A DNA stretch of 18,155 nt, from NCBI GenBank assembly GCA_038323315.1, contig JBBQGU010000037.1, forward strand, positions 1-18,155. The letters run 5' to 3'. Source of the stretch: Stagnihabitans sp038323315 (GTDB lineage: Bacteria > Pseudomonadota > Alphaproteobacteria > Rhodobacterales > Rhodobacteraceae). The translations under genes were made by a program, and so were the position numbers. Shown here one piece after another: positions 16,099 through 18,155 of the stretch (position 1 is its first letter; each line of letters opens with the position of its first letter). Under the pieces are notes generated by a model. The model was not told where the DNA came from. It did not search any database and saw only the letters and a list, made by a program, of their open reading frames with translations.

Positions 16099-16207
16099 CT
16101 TGACCCAATGCACAGAAAAACCCCGGGACAAGGCGCAGTGTTCGCGAACAAATTGAATCACGGCGTTTGGAGTTTTTCAAAGGCGCAAACAGGGTCATTT
16201 CCGGGGA

Positions 16208-17122
16208 TCAGGCGCGCGGATGGGTCCTGTCATAAACCTCCATCAGGCGCGCTGCATCGACGGCAGTATAGGCCTGTGTGGTCGACAGTGAGGCATGGCC
16301 CAGCAGTTCCTGGATGGCGCGCAGGTCGCCGCCTGCGGACAGCAGATGGGTGGCAAAACTATGGCGCAGGGCGTGGGGGGTGGCGGTGGCGGGCAGTCCA
16401 AGCTGCGCCCGGGCCTTCTCCATCGCCAGCGCGATCAGTCTGGGGTTCAGCGGGCCGCCGCGTGTGCCGCGAAACAGGGGGGCGTTGCAGGTCAGGATAT
16501 GGGGGCACAGGGCGACGTACTCGGCGACGGCTGTGCGGGCGATGGGCAGGACCGGGACCAGCCGCTGTTTGCCGCCCTTGCCGGTGATGCGCAAGACCTC
16601 GGGCAGCGGGTGTGCGGCACCGGTCAGGCCAAGGGCCTCGGATATCCGCAGTCCGCAGCCATAGAGCAACGTGACCACAGCGGCGTCGCGGGCGGCAACC
16701 CAGTCTTCTGCGGGCTCAGCGCCCATCACGTCGATGACGGCAAAGGCGGCCTCCTCGGTCAGGGGGCGGGGAAGTTTGCGACGGTATTTCGGGCCACGGG
16801 CGGACAGGGTGGTCGAGGCGTCGAAACCCTCCCGCTCGGCCAGCCAGCTCGTAAAACCTTTGACGGCAGACAAGGCGCGGGCGAGGCTGCGGGCGGAGAC
16901 GCCGCGCGCCCGCTCGGCGGCCATCCAGGCGCGCAGGTCGGTTTGGGGCAGGTTGATCAGGCCGGACATCCCTTCGGATTCGCCGCGATGCTGGGCGAGA
17001 AAGTTCAGGAAGCCGGACAGATCGGCGGTATAGGCCTTGACCGTGTTGGCCGACGCCCCGTCCAGCGCCCGCAGATGGTCCAGCCAGCGCGCCATCGCAT
17101 CCCGCAGCGCGGGCGAGATCAT
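16208..17122 (-). CDS. xerC: Tyrosine recombinase XerC
   Basis: A 304-residue site-specific recombinase of normal length. An N-terminal SAM-like core-binding domain covers about residues 8-95 (TVKAYTADLSGFLNFL; SARSLARALSAVKGF). The catalytic domain has the complete tyrosine-recombinase set: R159 (GCGLRISEAL), K182 (GKGGKQR), H250 and R253 (HALRHSFATHL), H276 (LGHASLSTTQAY) and nucleophile Y285. With XerD it resolves chromosome dimers at the dif site near the terminus. XerC rather than XerD or a mobile-element integrase is favoured by the DUF484 gene directly upstream, a conserved pairing in proteobacteria. It starts at an ATGA overlap with DUF484 (17119-17122), so translation is probably coupled. 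No att-like repeat or tRNA is nearby, which argues against an integrase. Confidence 0.93.
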   Translation of the reverse strand: MISPALRDAMARWLDHLRALDGASANTVKAYTADLSGFLNFLAQHRGESEGMSGLINLPQTDLRAWMAAERARGVSARSLARALSAVKGFTSWLAEREGFDASTTLSARGPKYRRKLPRPLTEEAAFAVIDVMGAEPAEDWVAARDAAVVTLLYGCGLRISEALGLTGAAHPLPEVLRITGKGGKQRLVPVLPIARTAVAEYVALCPHILTCNAPLFRGTRGGPLNPRLIALAMEKARAQLGLPATATPHALRHSFATHLLSAGGDLRAIQELLGHASLSTTQAYTAVDAARLMEVYDRTHPRA

Positions 17123-17808
17123 GACAGCCAGCGCCGCATGGTCCGTTCGAACACCCCGGCGAAGAAGGCCAGCAGGTCGGTGCCGTGGGTCGATTTGAAC
17201 TGGTGCGGGTCCTCGGCCCCCAGGGCGAGCATGCCGGGCAGACGGCCCTTGCCGAAGTCCAGCTTCATCAGGGCTTCCGAGCGGATCCAGCCCGCTTTCT
17301 CGCCGTATAGCAGGTCGTTGGCGGGCTGGACCTGCCGCAACACGACCGAGCGGATCGGTACGTTCTTACCAGCCGAGATATAGTCGGCCACAAAGCCGCT
17401 TTGGGCGATGTAAAGCACGTCGCCGAGGCGGCGCAGGGTCTGGTCAGCCTCACCTTGCACGCTTTCCAGGACCAGACGGGCGCAATCGACGCGCAGGGTG
17501 GGAGCGACCTCGGCGGTCAGGGCTTTCAGGAAGTCTTCGAAGCTGAGCGGGTCCATCAGTTGCAGGATGGCGCGGTGAACCTGATTGGTGCCGGCGAGGT
17601 TTTCATAAGCGGCGGCGATGACGGTGCGGTGGGTATCCTCCAGCCGGTCGAGCCGGCCTTCCAGCCGCTCCATCGCGATGCCGCGCAGATCGACCACATT
17701 CGATCCCATCGCCCGCTCATTCGCGGCAATCAGGGCATTCATGACGCCGGTATCTTCCAGCAAAGCCTCGGGTGCCGCAATGATGCGGTCGCGCGTATCC
17801 TGATCCAT
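17119..17808 (-). CDS. DUF484 family protein (GAF-like), partner gene of xerC
   Basis: A 229-residue soluble protein matching the DUF484 family throughout: RDRIIAAPEALLEDTGVMNALIAA near the N-terminus, then VVDLRGIAMERLEGRLDRLEDTHRTVI and AYENLAGTNQVHRAILQLM. A GAF-like C-terminal half follows, ending with MLALGAEDPHQF and a GTDLLAFFAGVFERTMRRWL tail. The N-terminal segment (about 40-80) is likely a coiled-coil helix. In many proteobacteria this gene sits immediately before xerC; its biochemical role is not established. The start at 17808 is the only family-consistent Met; the ribosome site is weak (GGGG about 5 bases upstream). It probably heads a two-gene operon with xerC, driven by the promoter at 17841-17868. 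Confidence 0.92.
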   Translation of the reverse strand: MDQDTRDRIIAAPEALLEDTGVMNALIAANERAMGSNVVDLRGIAMERLEGRLDRLEDTHRTVIAAAYENLAGTNQVHRAILQLMDPLSFEDFLKALTAEVAPTLRVDCARLVLESVQGEADQTLRRLGDVLYIAQSGFVADYISAGKNVPIRSVVLRQVQPANDLLYGEKAGWIRSEALMKLDFGKGRLPGMLALGAEDPHQFKSTHGTDLLAFFAGVFERTMRRWLS

Positions 17809-17836
17809 GATGCCCCGGCTGGTTTATTGATTTTGA

Positions 17837-17988
17837 GGGCAGTATAGCGGGTTTTTCGGGGCTGTCGCGGGGGGGATTTCGGGTTGAGTCAGGGGTGCGG
17901 CAGAGAGGCCACAGGGGGGCGTCCACATGTGGGCGGGGGGTTAAGGGGTTGATATGGTTGGGGATTGGGTTTTCTTACGAGGGGCGGG
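17837..17988 (+). other. Strand-asymmetric G-tract block (possible G-quadruplex region)
   Basis: Within 152 bp the plus strand carries 14 runs of three or more G, including runs of 6-7 at 17869-17875, 17914-17919 and 17935-17940. Runs of three or more C are absent. This forms the upstream region of the DUF484-xerC unit and overlaps its candidate promoter. The clustering would allow several G4 folds on the plus strand; whether they form is unknown. Confidence 0.6.
17841..17868 (-). promoter_or_regulatory. Sigma70-like promoter for DUF484-xerC
   Basis: On the minus strand GCGACA (17868-17863; 4 of 6 to TTGACA) is followed after 16 bases by TATACT (17846-17841; 5 of 6 to TATAAT). The predicted start of transcription would fall about 25 bases before the DUF484 ATG. 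Confidence 0.45.
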
Positions 17989-18155
17989 TGGTCAAAATCA
18001 AAACAATATTGGGGCGGCACTTATTCTGCGGGGTCGCGGCACCGCCACGCTTGAAAAACCGCTGAGTCAGCCTGCGACTGGTTTGTGGTTTGTGGTTTGT
18101 GGTTTGTGCAGGCTGGTCAGACGTTTTGCAGGTTCGTTAAACGTTCGGACCAGTA
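17954..18155 (+). CDS. Doubtful partial reading frame running off the right edge
   Basis: From ATG 17954 the frame is open for 67 codons to the end of the window, beginning MVGDWVFLRGAGGQ. An AAGGGG sequence (17943-17948) five bases upstream would serve as a ribosome site. I recognise no family. It contains the 7-bp tandem repeat, which reads through in this frame, and its composition is not convincingly protein-like. A competing minus-strand frame is open from the right edge to a TGA at 18069-18067 (ending KPVAG) and could instead be the 3' end of a gene lying outside the window. At most one is likely real, and both may be chance. Confidence 0.18.
   Translation, partial: MVGDWVFLRGAGGQNQNNIGAALILRGRGTATLEKPLSQPATGLWFVVCGLCRLVRRFAGSLNVRTS
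18068..18115. repeat. 7-bp tandem repeat x4 enclosed by an 8-bp inverted repeat
   Basis: Four perfect adjacent copies of GTTTGTG occupy 18081-18108. The flanks CAGCCTGC (18068-18075) and GCAGGCTG (18108-18115) are perfect inverted copies, so the tandem array lies in the loop of a potential hairpin. A small CTGAGTCAG palindrome (18062-18070) adjoins on the left. The unit is not a multiple of three, so copy-number change would shift any reading frame crossing it. Confidence 0.9.

Larger units (their letters stand above)
15687..16207. other. 521-bp intergenic block with no supported gene
   Basis: Lower GC than its surroundings by eye. It holds the upstream region of the EF-hand gene at its left end and the region downstream of xerC at its right end. 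A 137-residue minus-strand frame (15785-16198) and a 72-residue plus-strand frame (15878-16096) exist, but their composition is unlike protein (many Cys, His, Arg and Pro in scattered order) and neither matches a family I know. A 7-bp inverted repeat lies at 16075-16098. It may contain a small RNA, a decayed gene or simply spacer; I see no tRNA-like fold. Confidence 0.6.

Noticed and set aside
15785..16198. 137-residue minus-strand frame as a gene
   Set aside because: It shows no recognised motif, implausible composition with scattered Cys, His, Arg and Pro, and no clear ribosome site.
16208..17122. Mobile-element integrase instead of XerC
   Set aside because: No attachment-site repeats, tRNA or phage genes are nearby, and the ATGA coupling to DUF484 is the usual chromosomal xerC context.
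16295..17383. 362-codon plus-strand frame opposite xerC and DUF484
   Set aside because: It is antisense to two genes with complete motifs and is Gly/Gln-rich without family resemblance.
18081..18108. CRISPR array
   Set aside because: The units are 7 bp and directly adjacent without spacers, and no cas gene is present.

Overview
The window is GC-rich, high-coding-density bacterial DNA. The gene content points to an alphaproteobacterium, most likely Rhodobacterales: a DUF484-xerC pair, a phosphatidylcholine synthase of the Pcs type, an isoleucyl-tRNA synthetase with a C-terminal zinc finger, and a type VI secretion (T6SS) cluster whose TssL carries an OmpA-like domain. The assignment is inferred from family resemblance; no 16S or database comparison was possible.

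Left part (1-5443, + strand): the 3' end of a T6SS cluster, in the order tssL (C-terminal part only), tssM, tagF, pppA. Two of the three junctions are ATGA overlaps and the third is a 30-bp gap, so this is almost certainly one transcript. TssL and TssM are inner-membrane anchors of the sheath baseplate. TagF and the PP2C phosphatase are post-translational controllers of firing. The partner kinase and FHA protein are not in view and may lie to the left.

Middle part (5605-11150): a divergent glycerate-kinase-like (DUF4147/MOFRL) gene with an in-frame 15-bp x 3 minisatellite faces a two-gene minus-strand unit, an FAD-dependent monooxygenase followed by a DUF2237 protein. A large polytopic DUF2339 membrane protein is transcribed divergently from the monooxygenase across a 114-bp gap that holds two inverted repeats.

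Right-centre (11261-15686): ileS (+) is preceded by a strong bulged hairpin and contains a sharply lower-GC patch inside its CP1 editing domain. It converges on pcs (-), and a two-EF-hand protein (-) lies upstream of pcs. About 520 bp with no supported gene follows (15687-16207).

Right end (16208-18155): DUF484 and xerC (-) overlap by ATGA and have a recognisable sigma70-like promoter. Beyond them is about 350 bp of strongly strand-asymmetric G-rich DNA and a 7-bp x 4 tandem repeat enclosed by an inverted repeat, where the coding status at the window edge is unclear.

I found no CRISPR array, tRNA, rRNA, insertion sequence or complete prophage. I see no clear undescribed multi-gene system. 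The most unusual items are the ileS mosaic patch, the repeat-bearing glycerate kinase, the EF-hand protein and the odd non-coding blocks.
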